A DNA stretch of 64,000 nucleotides from Polaribacter sp. Q13 (GTDB lineage: Bacteria; Bacteroidota; Bacteroidia; Flavobacteriales; Flavobacteriaceae), in NCBI RefSeq assembly GCF_016858305.2, contig NZ_CP074436.1, positions 516,001 to 580,000 on the forward strand. Reading direction: 5' to 3'. Of this stretch, positions 1 to 9,333 are shown one piece after another. The position numbers and the translations under genes are program-made. The notes under the pieces were generated by a model, which was not told where the DNA came from, did no database searches, and saw only the letters and a program-made list of their open reading frames with translations. Each line of letters opens with the position of its first letter. Position 1 is the stretch's first letter.

Positions 1-1574
1 TGGATAAAGAATTTTCTAAATGGGATATTCAAAATCGTGAAGTAATTCATCCTTGGAATTCCTTTAAAAAGATGAATACGATGCATTATCCTGATTATTA
101 CAAATTCGCTTTCGATTCACCTGTAAAAGACAAAATTTATTTTCCTACAGAATTTTTACATGGTTTATACGATGGTGGTCATGGTGCAGGTTTGGATGAT
201 TATTGGAAACAAATGTGGAATATGCCTTTGGCAGCCGGAGGTTTTTTATGGGATTTTGCAGATGAAGGAGTTGTACGAACCGATAAAGGTGGTATTATCG
301 ATTTGGATAATAACCATGCAGCAGATGGAATTGTGGGGCCTTATGGAGAAAAAGAAGGAAGTTATTTCACTATTAAAGAAATTTGGTCGCCAATTTATAT
401 TGCAGATCGTTATATAAGAGATGATTTTTCTGGAGTTTTTAATGTAGAAAATCGCTATCATTTTACAAATTTGAATGAATGTTCAATGACAGCAAAATGG
501 GTTCGTTTTAATGGACCAGAAGGTACTACAGATTTTAATATTGTATCAGAAAGTAAGGTTGAATTACCAGAATTAGCACCAGGAGCAAAAGGGAAATTTA
601 ATGTTGATAAACCTAAGAATTGGAAATCTGCAGATGCTTTGTTTTTAACAGCTACAGATATTTATGGCATGGAAATATTTACTTGGACCTATCCTGTTAA
701 ATCAGCAAATAAAATTAATGAAGACAAACTAAACTTCAATGTAAAAGGTAGTATTAAAACTATTAAATCTGATGCTTTTATTACGGTGATTGCAAGTGAA
801 AATGAGTTTAAATTTTCTGCTGAAAATGGATTGTTGAAGGAAGTAAAGAAAAACGGAAAATTAATTCCGATAAAAGATGGACCAATTCTTTTAGGGAACA
901 AATCAGCTTTAGAAAAAGTGAAAGTAAATGCATCTGATGATAAAGTTGAAATAACAGGATTGTTCAAGGAAAGAAAAAAATATTATGATTGGAAAGAGAA
1001 TGATGAAATGACGTTGGATTTTTTCAAATGGACAATTTACCCTAATGGTTTACTTGATTTAAAGGTTGAACTCAGGAGTCAGAAAATTGTAGAAGGTTAT
1101 ATGGGAATCACATTTTCATTCCCTGAAGAAGAAGTAAAAGGGATGAAATGGCTTGGTGATGGTCCTTACCGTGTTTGGCGTAATCGTATGAAAGGAACTC
1201 AGTTTAGAGTTTGGGAAAATGATTATAATAATACAGTTACCGGAGAATCTGGGTTTGTATATCCTGAGTTTAAAGGATTCTTTTCGAGCTTAAATTGGGT
1301 AAAGTTAAAAGGGAAACAAGACAATGGATTTACAGTTTATTGTCATTCTGATTTAACTTTTTTAAGAATGTTAACTCCAGATCAACCTGCAGATCCTAAA
1401 AAAGGAGCGATAGTGACTAATTTTCCAAAAGGTGATATTTCTTTTGTAAAAAACATACCAGCAATGGGCACCAAGTTTATGCCAGCTTCTGCATCGGGTC
1501 CACAAGGAAGCCCTAAAAATTATTTTGGTAATGTAGATGAACCAATAAAGATAGATTTAACATTCGAATTTTAA
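1..1574 (+). CDS. GH2 beta-galactosidase-like enzyme, 3' part (5' end outside window)
   Basis: The reading frame is open from the first bases of the window, so the gene begins upstream and only about 520 C-terminal residues are present. The segment starts near the end of a GH2 TIM barrel. The motif PTEFLHG (Glu codon at 150-152) sits where GH2 enzymes carry the catalytic nucleophile, followed by a WDFADEG stretch typical of the barrel end. The rest is beta-rich and resembles the LacZ-like C-terminal domains, including GDGPYRVWRNR. The acid/base Glu and any signal peptide lie outside the window. The next gene, GH117-like, starts 13 bases after the stop, so they are probably co-transcribed with the GH29 gene as a set of exo-enzymes. 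Family GH2 is fairly sure; beta-galactosidase specificity is inferred from context, and beta-glucuronidase is an alternative. Confidence 0.8.
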   Translation, partial: DKEFSKWDIQNREVIHPWNSFKKMNTMHYPDYYKFAFDSPVKDKIYFPTEFLHGLYDGGHGAGLDDYWKQMWNMPLAAGGFLWDFADEGVVRTDKGGIIDLDNNHAADGIVGPYGEKEGSYFTIKEIWSPIYIADRYIRDDFSGVFNVENRYHFTNLNECSMTAKWVRFNGPEGTTDFNIVSESKVELPELAPGAKGKFNVDKPKNWKSADALFLTATDIYGMEIFTWTYPVKSANKINEDKLNFNVKGSIKTIKSDAFITVIASENEFKFSAENGLLKEVKKNGKLIPIKDGPILLGNKSALEKVKVNASDDKVEITGLFKERKKYYDWKENDEMTLDFFKWTIYPNGLLDLKVELRSQKIVEGYMGITFSFPEEEVKGMKWLGDGPYRVWRNRMKGTQFRVWENDYNNTVTGESGFVYPEFKGFFSSLNWVKLKGKQDNGFTVYCHSDLTFLRMLTPDQPADPKKGAIVTNFPKGDISFVKNIPAMGTKFMPASASGPQGSPKNYFGNVDEPIKIDLTFEF

Positions 1575-1587
1575 AATATTGAAGAAA

Positions 1588-2883
1588 ATGATAAAAAGAG
1601 GTCTCTTAATTTTTGCGTCCATTTTAGTATTAGTAGGGTGTGAAACAGAAAATAAAACAGTAAAAGAAGCATCAAAAGAAGAATTTCCTTTTTTTATTCC
1701 TGCGGAAAAACCTGATAGACCTTTAAGCGCTGCAGTAGCTCGTAATTACGATGCTTATGATAAAATTCGTCCAGAGCAAAACGAATTGTACACACAGTTT
1801 AAATATACAGAGTTAAAGGGGTTTGATTATAACGGCGGAGATGGAACAATTACAAGGCGTGATCCATCTAAAGTAATTTTTGAAAACGGAAAATATTATG
1901 TTTGGTATACAGGTAGAAAATCGCCTGTAAGACCCGTGGGAATGGCTCGTGCAAAGGAAGCTACAGATGTAATTCCTTCTGCAGATTGGGATTTGTCTGA
2001 TATTTGGTACGCTACTTCTGAAGATGGTTTTACGTGGAAAGAAGAAGGAATTGCAGTTCCTCGTCCTCCAAAACCCCAAGCAGGTTGGCGTTCGGTAACT
2101 ACTACTGATATTTTAAAGTTTAAGGGAAAATATTATTTATATTATCAAGCATTTATGGAGGCAAGCGGTTTAAGAGGAGATTTTTGTCCAGTAGCAGTTT
2201 CATACGCTGATTCTCCAGATGGGCCTTGGATTCCTTACGATGAAGTTGTAATTCCAAATGGCCCAGAAGGTTCTTGGGATCAATATTCCATTCATGATCC
2301 GTATCCTTTAGTTCATGAGGGTAAAATTTATTTGTATTACAAAGGAGATTTTGATAAAAGAAAAGAATTGAAACCTTCAAAAATAAGAATGCAAGGTTTG
2401 GCAATTGCAGAAAATCCTTTAGGTCCTTTTGTAAAACATCCTTTAAATCCGGTGATTAATTCGGGGCATGAAACAACCTTGTTTCCCTTTAAAGAAGGAG
2501 TTGCAGCCATTGTGCAACGCGATGGTATGGAGCATAATACTATTCAGTATGCAAAAGATTGGGTAAATTTCGAAATAGCTTCCATTACAGAATTGATGCC
2601 AGTTGCAGGCGGACCATTTGTACCAGATGCATTTACGGATACTAAAAATGGACGAGGAATTACTTGGGGGATTTCACATTTTATAAATGCTGATGGAAAT
2701 TGGAATCATACCATTCTTACACGTTTTGATTGCGATTTAAGTCAAGATATAGATGATCAAAAAATGAAAGGACATCATTATAATTACAGTCCAGAATTTC
2801 ATTATACACATAAATTAAGTGGAGATCAAAAAAAACGAATTATTAAAGAAACGAATAAACTTAAAGGAAATGAAACGAATTAA
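1588..2883 (+). CDS. GH117-type alpha-3,6-anhydro-galactosidase, lipoprotein (copy 1)
   Basis: A predicted lipoprotein (signal ending VLVGC) with a five-bladed propeller-like sequence. Family-type motifs are RRDPSK (Asp92), a GWRSVTTTDIL segment, IHDPYPLV (Asp237) and SGHETTLFPFKEG (His294). Their order and spacing agree with what I recall for the catalytic residues of the Zobellia neoagarobiose hydrolase AhgA. GH117 enzymes remove terminal 3,6-anhydro-L-galactose from agar-type oligosaccharides, probably here in the periplasm or at the outer membrane. The length (about 430 residues) is normal. A TTG at 1579 could add three residues, but the ATG at 1588 gives a cleaner signal peptide. Two close paralogues lie at 8041 and 42973. 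The family is likely; the exact substrate of this copy is not established. Confidence 0.8.
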   Translation: MIKRGLLIFASILVLVGCETENKTVKEASKEEFPFFIPAEKPDRPLSAAVARNYDAYDKIRPEQNELYTQFKYTELKGFDYNGGDGTITRRDPSKVIFENGKYYVWYTGRKSPVRPVGMARAKEATDVIPSADWDLSDIWYATSEDGFTWKEEGIAVPRPPKPQAGWRSVTTTDILKFKGKYYLYYQAFMEASGLRGDFCPVAVSYADSPDGPWIPYDEVVIPNGPEGSWDQYSIHDPYPLVHEGKIYLYYKGDFDKRKELKPSKIRMQGLAIAENPLGPFVKHPLNPVINSGHETTLFPFKEGVAAIVQRDGMEHNTIQYAKDWVNFEIASITELMPVAGGPFVPDAFTDTKNGRGITWGISHFINADGNWNHTILTRFDCDLSQDIDDQKMKGHHYNYSPEFHYTHKLSGDQKKRIIKETNKLKGNETN

Positions 2884-4405
2884 ATTAAAATATTTTCTAT
2901 TAATTGGAGCAATTGTAGCGGTAAGTTGCACTGCTACAAAAGAAAGTATTAAAAAAGAAAGTACTGTTATAAAACATTACGAGCCTACTTTTGAGTCATT
3001 AAAACAACACGGAGCTGCACCAGAGTGGTTTGCTGATGCAAAGTTAGGAATGTATTTTCATTGGGGACCTTATAGTGTTCCGGCTTTTGGTAGTGCGTGG
3101 TATCCTCATAATATGTATAAAGCTAAAGGAGGAGTTCGTAAACATCATGAGGAAACTTACGGAAGTATTTATGAATTTGGATATGAAGATTTTATCCCGA
3201 TGTTTAAAGCAGAACATTTTGATCCAGATGATTGGGCTGAATTGTTTAAAAACACAGGAGCTAAATTTGCAGGACCTGTAGCAGAACATCATGATGGATT
3301 TGCCATGTGGGATAGTGAAGTGAATCCTTGGAATGCAGCAGATATGGGACCTAAAAGAGATATTTTGGGTGATATATTTAAATCGCTAAAGAAACAAGGT
3401 TTAAGAACCATTGCTACGTTTCATCATGCTCGAAATGGACAGCGTAATAGGGATAAACCTGAATTATGGGGAGATGCGTACGACAGTCATTATGTATATC
3501 AACCATATTTACCAACAGCAACTACAGATCCAAAATTGCGTAAATTATTTGGGAATTTTGAAACCATAGAAGAATTCAATCAATATTGGTTAGATCAAGT
3601 AAATGAAGTGGTGGATAAATACAGTCCGGATATTTTATGGTATGATTCCTGGTTGAATTTAATTCCGGAAGAAAAAAGAAATGAAATGGCAGCGCATCAT
3701 TTTAACAACGGAATTAAGCAACATAAAGAAGTAATGCTAGCGCATAAACAACAAGATTTACCATCAGAATATAGTGTGTTGGATTATGAACAAGGAGGAC
3801 GTAGAGATTCTTGGCCAACACCTTGGATGACTGATATTACGCTAGGGAAAAGTAAATGGATGTATGTGGAAGGAGAGCCTTACAAAACTGCAGATATGGT
3901 GGTGCGTAATATGATAGATGTTTGGAGTAAAAACGGTGTGGTATTGTTAAATGTTTCGCCACGGGCGGATGGAGTTATCAATCAAGAACAAAGAGATGTA
4001 TTGAAAGAAATTGGAGATTGGATGAAAGTGCATGGTGAAGCGGTGTATGGAACAAGAGCACATAATATTTTTGGATTTGGAAATGCAAAAACAGGAAAAG
4101 GACACAATGCAGGACAGTCATCATCTGTAAATTATACGGCCAATGACATTCGTTTTACGGTAGCTAAAGATAAAAAGTCGATGTATATTTTCTTTTTAGG
4201 AGTGCCAAAATCAGGAGAACGAATTGAAATGAGATCTTTTGGAGGATATCACAGAAATATTCCACCAGGAAAAATTACAAAAATTACACATATGGGAACC
4301 AATGCAGAAACTAAGTTTGAGCTAACTACAGCTTCTTTCTTTTTAACCATTCCGGATGTGAAAATGAATAGTTTGGCCAATGTGTTTAAACTAGATTTAG
4401 AGTAA
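2870..4405 (+). CDS. GH29 alpha-L-fucosidase / alpha-L-galactosidase, lipoprotein
   Basis: The N-terminus has a lipobox (AVSC), so the enzyme is probably a periplasmic or outer-membrane lipoprotein. GH29 signatures run in order: WFADAKLGMYFHWGPYSVP near residue 60, an AEHHDGFAMWDS segment, and ILWYDSW with Asp259 at the expected nucleophile position. The C-terminal quarter is a beta-sandwich-like domain. The start at 2870 overlaps the GH117 stop by 14 bases, indicating tight translational coupling; a longer in-frame start at 2819 would destroy the signal peptide. GH29 enzymes usually release alpha-L-fucose. Beside GH117 and GH2, and by analogy with the porphyran locus of Bacteroides plebeius where a GH29 was reported as an exo-alpha-L-galactosidase, alpha-L-galactose is a reasonable alternative substrate (inference). 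A terminator follows at 4429. Confidence 0.83.
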   Translation: MKRIKLKYFLLIGAIVAVSCTATKESIKKESTVIKHYEPTFESLKQHGAAPEWFADAKLGMYFHWGPYSVPAFGSAWYPHNMYKAKGGVRKHHEETYGSIYEFGYEDFIPMFKAEHFDPDDWAELFKNTGAKFAGPVAEHHDGFAMWDSEVNPWNAADMGPKRDILGDIFKSLKKQGLRTIATFHHARNGQRNRDKPELWGDAYDSHYVYQPYLPTATTDPKLRKLFGNFETIEEFNQYWLDQVNEVVDKYSPDILWYDSWLNLIPEEKRNEMAAHHFNNGIKQHKEVMLAHKQQDLPSEYSVLDYEQGGRRDSWPTPWMTDITLGKSKWMYVEGEPYKTADMVVRNMIDVWSKNGVVLLNVSPRADGVINQEQRDVLKEIGDWMKVHGEAVYGTRAHNIFGFGNAKTGKGHNAGQSSSVNYTANDIRFTVAKDKKSMYIFFLGVPKSGERIEMRSFGGYHRNIPPGKITKITHMGTNAETKFELTTASFFLTIPDVKMNSLANVFKLDLE

Positions 4406-4428
4406 AATTTTTCTTTTTTATGATATCT

Positions 4429-4460
4429 AAACCACCGCTAAAACGGTGGTTTATTGTTTT
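4429..4460 (+). terminator. Rho-independent terminator after GH29
   Basis: A perfect 9-bp inverted repeat (AAACCACCG / CGGTGGTTT) with a 6-base loop is followed by a T-rich tail. It stands 24 bases after the GH29 stop and closes the first gene cluster; the next gene starts about 200 bases downstream. Confidence 0.8.
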
Positions 4461-4653
4461 TAATTTAAAATATACTTTTATGAATAATATGTTTGTAATG
4501 GCTCTTATTGCATGGTTTTAAGTCTTTATTTTATTGAAAAAGAACATTTCATATATAAACATGACTATTTGTGTAGCTTCTGTTTCTGTGTAATAAATAC
4601 ATTTACTTCATCTCAATAAGGAAGTATTCTATAATTTAAATACATTGAATAAA

Positions 4654-6258
4654 ATGAAAAAAGTATCGGTTATTTTATTTTTATTAGTTTCATTTAATTC
4701 GTTTTCAAATATTGATAAATCAGATTATGCTAAAAAAATTACGATAGAACAATGGCAAGTACACGACTTTCTATTTAAAGCAACTCCTAATGTTCGTAAT
4801 CCTTTTATTGTAAATTTTGAAGCCACATTTAAAAATGAAAGTGGAGAACAAATAAATGTTCCTGGTTTTTATAATGGAGGCAATGAATGGGTTGTTCGTT
4901 TTTCAACATCTAAAATAGGGAAATGGCAATTTGTAACCCAATCTGCATTAAAAGGTTTGCATAATAAAAATGGTTCTTTTAAAGTAATTCCCACTAAAAA
5001 TAAAACAGAACATGGAGGCATTATTGTAAAACCAGAGAATCCACAATATTTTTATTACGAAGATGGCGCTCCATACATGCAAATGGCGTATGAGTGCGAT
5101 TGGTTGTTTGCTTTAGATTTTGAAAATAAAAAAGCAGCACCAAAAACAACTATTTTATTAAATGATTTACAAAATAATAATTTAAATCAGATTGTAACTA
5201 CCGTATATTCTTTTGGAGCAAAATGGGAACGTGATCCAAAGTTGGCAGCGTATCCAGAATACGACTATAGTAATGATTTGTCTATTTTTCCTTTTTTAGG
5301 AACTAATAAGACGCCTGATTTCAGTCTTTTAAATGTTGCTTATTTTCAGCAAATGGATAGAACGATTGACATGATGAAAGAACGTAATATTTCTCTTCAT
5401 TTAATGATTTATGTATGGAACAAATTGGTAAACTGGCCAGATGCAGAAACGGAAGCGGATAATATGTTTTTTGATTATATTATAAAGCGTTACCAAGCTT
5501 TTCCGAATGTAGTTTGGGATGTTGCTAAAGAAGCATATGATAGAAAACGGTGCTCTACAGCCTATATTTTAGAACGTTTAGAGCGCATTAAAAAATTAGA
5601 TGCTTATAAGCGTTTAAAAACGGTGCACGAATATGATTTTTGTATTAAGAATCCTGATAAAGTAGATATCATTTCGGCACAAAACTGGAGTGCAACTATT
5701 TATCACGATATGCTTGGGGTTAAAAAAGCATTTCCGAATAAACCAATTTTTAATATTGAGCATGGAGGTTATACAAAATCAGAATTTGAAGTATTTCCTG
5801 GAGATTATGTAGATCCAGAAATTAGTTTGAGAAGAAATTATATGATTAATTTTTCGGGTACGTATAGCACGTATTATTGGCAAGGAACTTCTTGGTATGT
5901 CATGATTCACGATATTGAAAATCAGCCTAAAGGTTTTGTAAAACCAAAATATGAGTACTATAAAAACTTTGTAAATTTCTTTAAAAAGTATTCTTTTAAT
6001 GAGTTTACACCAGACTTAAAAAGTAATAATAGCGGTTACACACTTACAAATAACAAAGGCGTGTTTTTAATGTACCTGCCAAAGTATAATTATCAAGCGT
6101 CCATTTTTTACTTATCTCCATTTTTTTCAAAAACAGGTACGTATCAATGGTTTAATACGCTAACGGGAGAGTATAGTGAGGTATTTCAATTTAAAAAAGG
6201 CAATTTCAGGAACCCGTGGTACAATAAAGCCGATGCGATTTTAATTCGTACACATTAA
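4654..6258 (+). CDS. DUF5060/DUF4038-type TIM-barrel glycoside hydrolase candidate, secreted
   Basis: The signal peptide is MKKVSVILFLLVSFNSFS. Residues about 28-115 look like a DUF5060 beta-sandwich (VPGFYNGGNEWVVRFSTSKI... then GKWQF). This is followed by a barrel domain of the DUF4038/apiosidase-like kind. Two glutamates stand where clan GH-A acid/base and nucleophile would lie: NVVWDVAKEAY (Glu293) and FNIEHGGY (Glu369). The remaining 100 residues resemble the putative collagen-binding beta domain often found at the end of these proteins. No substrate is assigned to this type in galactan loci that I know of. A TTG at 4645 was passed over in favour of the ATG at 4654. It lies 11 bases upstream of a LamG-like protein and opens a new transcription unit after a terminator. 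The hydrolase role is an inference from fold and paired Glu. Confidence 0.65.
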   Translation: MKKVSVILFLLVSFNSFSNIDKSDYAKKITIEQWQVHDFLFKATPNVRNPFIVNFEATFKNESGEQINVPGFYNGGNEWVVRFSTSKIGKWQFVTQSALKGLHNKNGSFKVIPTKNKTEHGGIIVKPENPQYFYYEDGAPYMQMAYECDWLFALDFENKKAAPKTTILLNDLQNNNLNQIVTTVYSFGAKWERDPKLAAYPEYDYSNDLSIFPFLGTNKTPDFSLLNVAYFQQMDRTIDMMKERNISLHLMIYVWNKLVNWPDAETEADNMFFDYIIKRYQAFPNVVWDVAKEAYDRKRCSTAYILERLERIKKLDAYKRLKTVHEYDFCIKNPDKVDIISAQNWSATIYHDMLGVKKAFPNKPIFNIEHGGYTKSEFEVFPGDYVDPEISLRRNYMINFSGTYSTYYWQGTSWYVMIHDIENQPKGFVKPKYEYYKNFVNFFKKYSFNEFTPDLKSNNSGYTLTNNKGVFLMYLPKYNYQASIFYLSPFFSKTGTYQWFNTLTGEYSEVFQFKKGNFRNPWYNKADAILIRTH

Positions 6259-6269
6259 AATAAGAAAGA

Positions 6270-6977
6270 ATGAAAAAAATATATGGTAGTATTTTGGTAA
6301 TTATTTTTTGTTTTCAGTTGGGAGCAGCTCAAAATAAAAAAGTCGAAGATTTAGAAGTTAAAAAAGGAACTTTACTGTTTTCTGATGATTTTGAAAGAAC
6401 TGAAATTGGCAACAAATGGGAGATAAAAGAAAAATTTATTGGAGCATTTTCTATAGAAAATGGAGTTTTAGTAAGTAAAGAAATAAAAGATGCTGGTCAT
6501 GGTTCTGTTACTAGAGCACATTTTAAATATGCTGATGTACTAATAGAATTCGAATTTAAGTTTGAAGGAGGAAAAAGATTCAATATAGTGATGGATGACA
6601 GTAACTGTAAAGCTGTTCATGCAGGTCATATTTCTAGAGTTTCCTTTTCTAAAATGGGTTTTACCGTGCAAGATGATAAAACTGGTAGTATGAATTTGAA
6701 GCTGAGAAATGAAATAAAAGGAGATCCAAAAAAGAAAGCTGAATTCAAAAAAATGTTAGCATCTAAAAAGTCTATCGTAAAACTGAAATTTGAAGAAGGT
6801 AAATTTTATCATGCGGTTATAACCAAAAAGAATGCTGTTTTACAATGTGAAATAGATGGTAAAATAGCATCAATCAAATCCGAAGGAATTGCACATCCAA
6901 CATTAAATAAATTTGGACCAACAATAACTGGTGGAAATATTTTGTTTGATAATTTTAAAATTTGGGAAATAGAGTAA
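6270..6977 (+). CDS. Secreted LamG/DUF1080-like jelly-roll protein
   Basis: A signal peptide ending LGAAQ is followed by a single beta-jelly-roll domain of about 200 residues. It begins LLFSDDFERTEIGNKWEIKE, as in concanavalin-like lectin/DUF1080 folds, and ends GGNILFDNFKIWE. The single domain is shorter than the tandem DUF1080 protein at 25140. I cannot see the full set of residues needed to claim catalysis, so it may bind sugar or act on keto-sugars. It is 11 bases after the DUF5060 protein and about 180 bases before a GH16 endo-enzyme. Similar small proteins are common in planctomycete and bacteroidete sulfatase loci and are usually left as hypothetical. Confidence 0.55.
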   Translation: MKKIYGSILVIIFCFQLGAAQNKKVEDLEVKKGTLLFSDDFERTEIGNKWEIKEKFIGAFSIENGVLVSKEIKDAGHGSVTRAHFKYADVLIEFEFKFEGGKRFNIVMDDSNCKAVHAGHISRVSFSKMGFTVQDDKTGSMNLKLRNEIKGDPKKKAEFKKMLASKKSIVKLKFEEGKFYHAVITKKNAVLQCEIDGKIASIKSEGIAHPTLNKFGPTITGGNILFDNFKIWEIE

Positions 6978-7157
6978 GCAGAAAAATAGTTTTTAAATTA
7001 AGATACAATTCTAAGGTTTCTTCTGAAATTTGAAATAATTCTCTAAGAATAAGTTAGAATAGCACATATCTTATGTAAAGAAAGTGATTTGTTTAAGTTG
7101 TTTTTTAATCAAATCTTATTTTTACGGAAGGTATAATGAATAAAATATATATTGAAT

Positions 7158-8033
7158 ATGACAACATTTAAAAGAATAGCAACTGTATTAATCATGCTTG
7201 CATTAAACACTTTGTATGCTCAAAAATCTCCATTCTTCAATAATGGTGAAGACCCAAAGCCGGAAGGAGCAAAATGGAAATTGGTTAAAAACATGTCTGA
7301 TGACTTTAATGGAAAAAAAGTAAATCAGAAAAAATGGCAAATATCGGGTCAAGGTTGGATTGGAAGAGCTCCTGGATTATTTATGGCAGAAAATATTAAG
7401 GTTGCAGATGGTAAACTTCAAATTACAACAACTAAATTGCCTAAAACCATAACCAAAAACGGAAAAGAATTTACACATGGAGGTGGTTACGTAGGATCAA
7501 GAAATGGAATGACTTATGGCTATTATGAAAGTAGAATGAAAGCTAACAAGAGTTTTATGTCATCAACATTTTGGTTGATAAATGAAAACAAAGGTGTTAC
7601 GGGTTGTGACAAACGAACCACAGAATTAGATATTCAAGAATGTGTTGGTCAAATTGTAAATGATGCACAATGGATGAAAAATTTTGATCAAGCAATGAAC
7701 TCAAATACACATAGTAGAAATATTCCTGAAGGATGTGATTATATAAAAGGAACCAGCAAAGGAGGAGGTCTTATGCAAGGAAAAGTTTATGATGATTTTC
7801 ATGTTTATGGTGTTTGGTGGAAAAGTAAAGACGAAATATTATTCTATTTAGATGGAAAATTGGTGAAAAAAGTTACACCTCCAGCAGATTTTAATATCCA
7901 AATGCATTTAAGAATGGTTGTAGAAACGTATGACTGGAATCCAGTTCCTGCAAATGGAGGAATGGTTGGTTTATCAGAAAAAGATAGAACCACTTCTTAT
8001 GATTGGGTGCGTTCATGGAAATTAGTAAATTAA
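7158..8033 (+). CDS. GH16 endo-beta-galactanase (porphyranase/agarase type)
   Basis: The signal peptide ends LNTLYAQ. The GH16 catalytic signature is TELDIQECVG, giving Glu156 (nucleophile), Asp158 and Glu161 (acid/base) in the beta-bulge spacing ExDxxE. The N-terminal strand GWIGRAPGLFMAENI, the segment YGYYESRMKANKSFMSSTFW and the exit strand FHVYGVWWKSKDEILFYLDG are like beta-porphyranases and beta-agarases rather than laminarinases or kappa-carrageenases. The length (about 290 residues) is a bare catalytic domain without a carbohydrate-binding module or T9SS tail, so it is probably periplasmic or surface-retained and cuts imported oligosaccharides or polymer into short beta-linked fragments. 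The ATG at 7158 is preferred over the TTG at 7152. A GH117 gene follows after 7 bases, and that enzyme could trim its products. Confidence 0.8.
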   Translation: MTTFKRIATVLIMLALNTLYAQKSPFFNNGEDPKPEGAKWKLVKNMSDDFNGKKVNQKKWQISGQGWIGRAPGLFMAENIKVADGKLQITTTKLPKTITKNGKEFTHGGGYVGSRNGMTYGYYESRMKANKSFMSSTFWLINENKGVTGCDKRTTELDIQECVGQIVNDAQWMKNFDQAMNSNTHSRNIPEGCDYIKGTSKGGGLMQGKVYDDFHVYGVWWKSKDEILFYLDGKLVKKVTPPADFNIQMHLRMVVETYDWNPVPANGGMVGLSEKDRTTSYDWVRSWKLVN

Positions 8034-8040
8034 ATTAGCA

Positions 8041-9318
8041 ATGAAAAACACGTATAACATTTTAATGGTTTGTTTAACAGTCTCAATTCTATTGTCTTGT
8101 GCTGATAAAACTTCAGAAAAAGTAGTTGTCAAAAAGGCTTCAGAACAGCAATCTGGTTTTCCGAATGTACTACCTATGGAAAAACCAGATAGAAAAATGA
8201 GCGCTGCATTAAATAGATTATACGATGCGTATCCTGCTCCTAAACCGCAAGCCAATGAATTGTTTTCTCAATTTAAATATACACCATTAAAAGGTTTTGA
8301 TTATCATAATCATGATGGTACAATTAGCAGAAGAGATCCATCAAAAGTAATAAAGCATAATGGTAAATATTATGTATGGTATACGTACAGAAATACACCA
8401 ACTCCGCCACAAGGAGCTGAAAAATCGACAGATAAAATTCCTTCATCAGATTGGGATTTAGCAGAAATTTGGTATGCAACCAGTAAAGATGGTTTCAATT
8501 GGGAAGAACAAGGTGTTGCTATAAAAAGACCAGAAAAACCGATAGTTGGTTGGAGAGCGGTTACTACAACAGATATCTTAAAGTGGAAAGGAAAATACTA
8601 TTTGTATTACCAAGGTTTTATGGAAGCAAGCGGAAAAAGAGGTGATGATTGTCCGGTGGCAGTTTCTTATGCAGATTCTCCAAATGGACCTTGGACAGCT
8701 TATAATAAAATTGTAATTCCAAATGGTGCAAAAGGAGAGTGGGATGAATACTCTATTCACGATCCGTATCCATTAGTTTATAACGGAAAAATTTATTTAT
8801 ATTACAAATCAGATTTTGGCGTAAAACCAAATTGGATAAGAATGCAAGGTTTGGCAACTGCAGATAATCCTTTAGGCCCTTTTACCAAACATCCGTTAAA
8901 TCCGGTTATTTCATCTGGACACGAAACATCTTTGTTTCCTTTTAAAGACGGAATTGCTGCAATGGTTTATAAAGATGGAAATGAGCATAATACAGTGCAA
9001 TTTGCAAAAGATGGTGTAAACTTTGAGATTGCTTCAATTACAGAAATGATGCCGTATGCGGCGGCACCTTATGTGCCAGATGCATTTACAGATACAAAAG
9101 ATGGTAGAGGTATTACTTGGGGATTGGCGCATTTTATAGGTTTGGGTAAAAAAGGACAATTTCACTCAATGTTGGCAAGATTTGACTGTGATTTAAGTCA
9201 AGATTTAGATGATCATGAAATGAAAGAGCCAAGAGTAAAATATACACCTGAAGATTACTTTAAACGTAGTTTGAGTAAAAAACAACAAAAAAGAATTGCA
9301 TCAGAAAACGCTAAATAA
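8041..9318 (+). CDS. GH117-type alpha-3,6-anhydro-galactosidase, lipoprotein (copy 2)
   Basis: The lipobox is ILLSC. The same architecture as copy 1 is seen: RRDPSK (Asp99), GWRAVTTTDIL, IHDPYPLV (Asp241), SGHETSLFPFKDG (His294) and VPDAFTDTKDGRGITWG near the C-terminus. It differs from copies 1 and 3 in having FKDG rather than FKEG after the His-Glu pair, and AAAPY in place of the AGGPF found in the others, so the active-site rim may differ. It is placed directly between a GH16 endo-enzyme and an S1 sulfatase, with gaps of 7 and 15 bases, which makes it the copy most clearly coupled to endo-galactanase products. Release of terminal anhydro-L-galactose is inferred from the family. Confidence 0.8.
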   Translation: MKNTYNILMVCLTVSILLSCADKTSEKVVVKKASEQQSGFPNVLPMEKPDRKMSAALNRLYDAYPAPKPQANELFSQFKYTPLKGFDYHNHDGTISRRDPSKVIKHNGKYYVWYTYRNTPTPPQGAEKSTDKIPSSDWDLAEIWYATSKDGFNWEEQGVAIKRPEKPIVGWRAVTTTDILKWKGKYYLYYQGFMEASGKRGDDCPVAVSYADSPNGPWTAYNKIVIPNGAKGEWDEYSIHDPYPLVYNGKIYLYYKSDFGVKPNWIRMQGLATADNPLGPFTKHPLNPVISSGHETSLFPFKDGIAAMVYKDGNEHNTVQFAKDGVNFEIASITEMMPYAAAPYVPDAFTDTKDGRGITWGLAHFIGLGKKGQFHSMLARFDCDLSQDLDDHEMKEPRVKYTPEDYFKRSLSKKQQKRIASENAK

Positions 9319-9333
9319 TTAAAATCAAGATTT

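Noticed and set aside
2819..2869. Longer N-terminus for the GH29 gene
   Set aside because: It would place 17 charged residues before a perfect lipoprotein signal; the ATG at 2870 is preferred.
7158..8033. Kappa-carrageenase for the first GH16
   Set aside because: TELDIQE and the GRAPGLF strand suit porphyranase/agarase-type enzymes better; carrageenan-specific genes are not evident.
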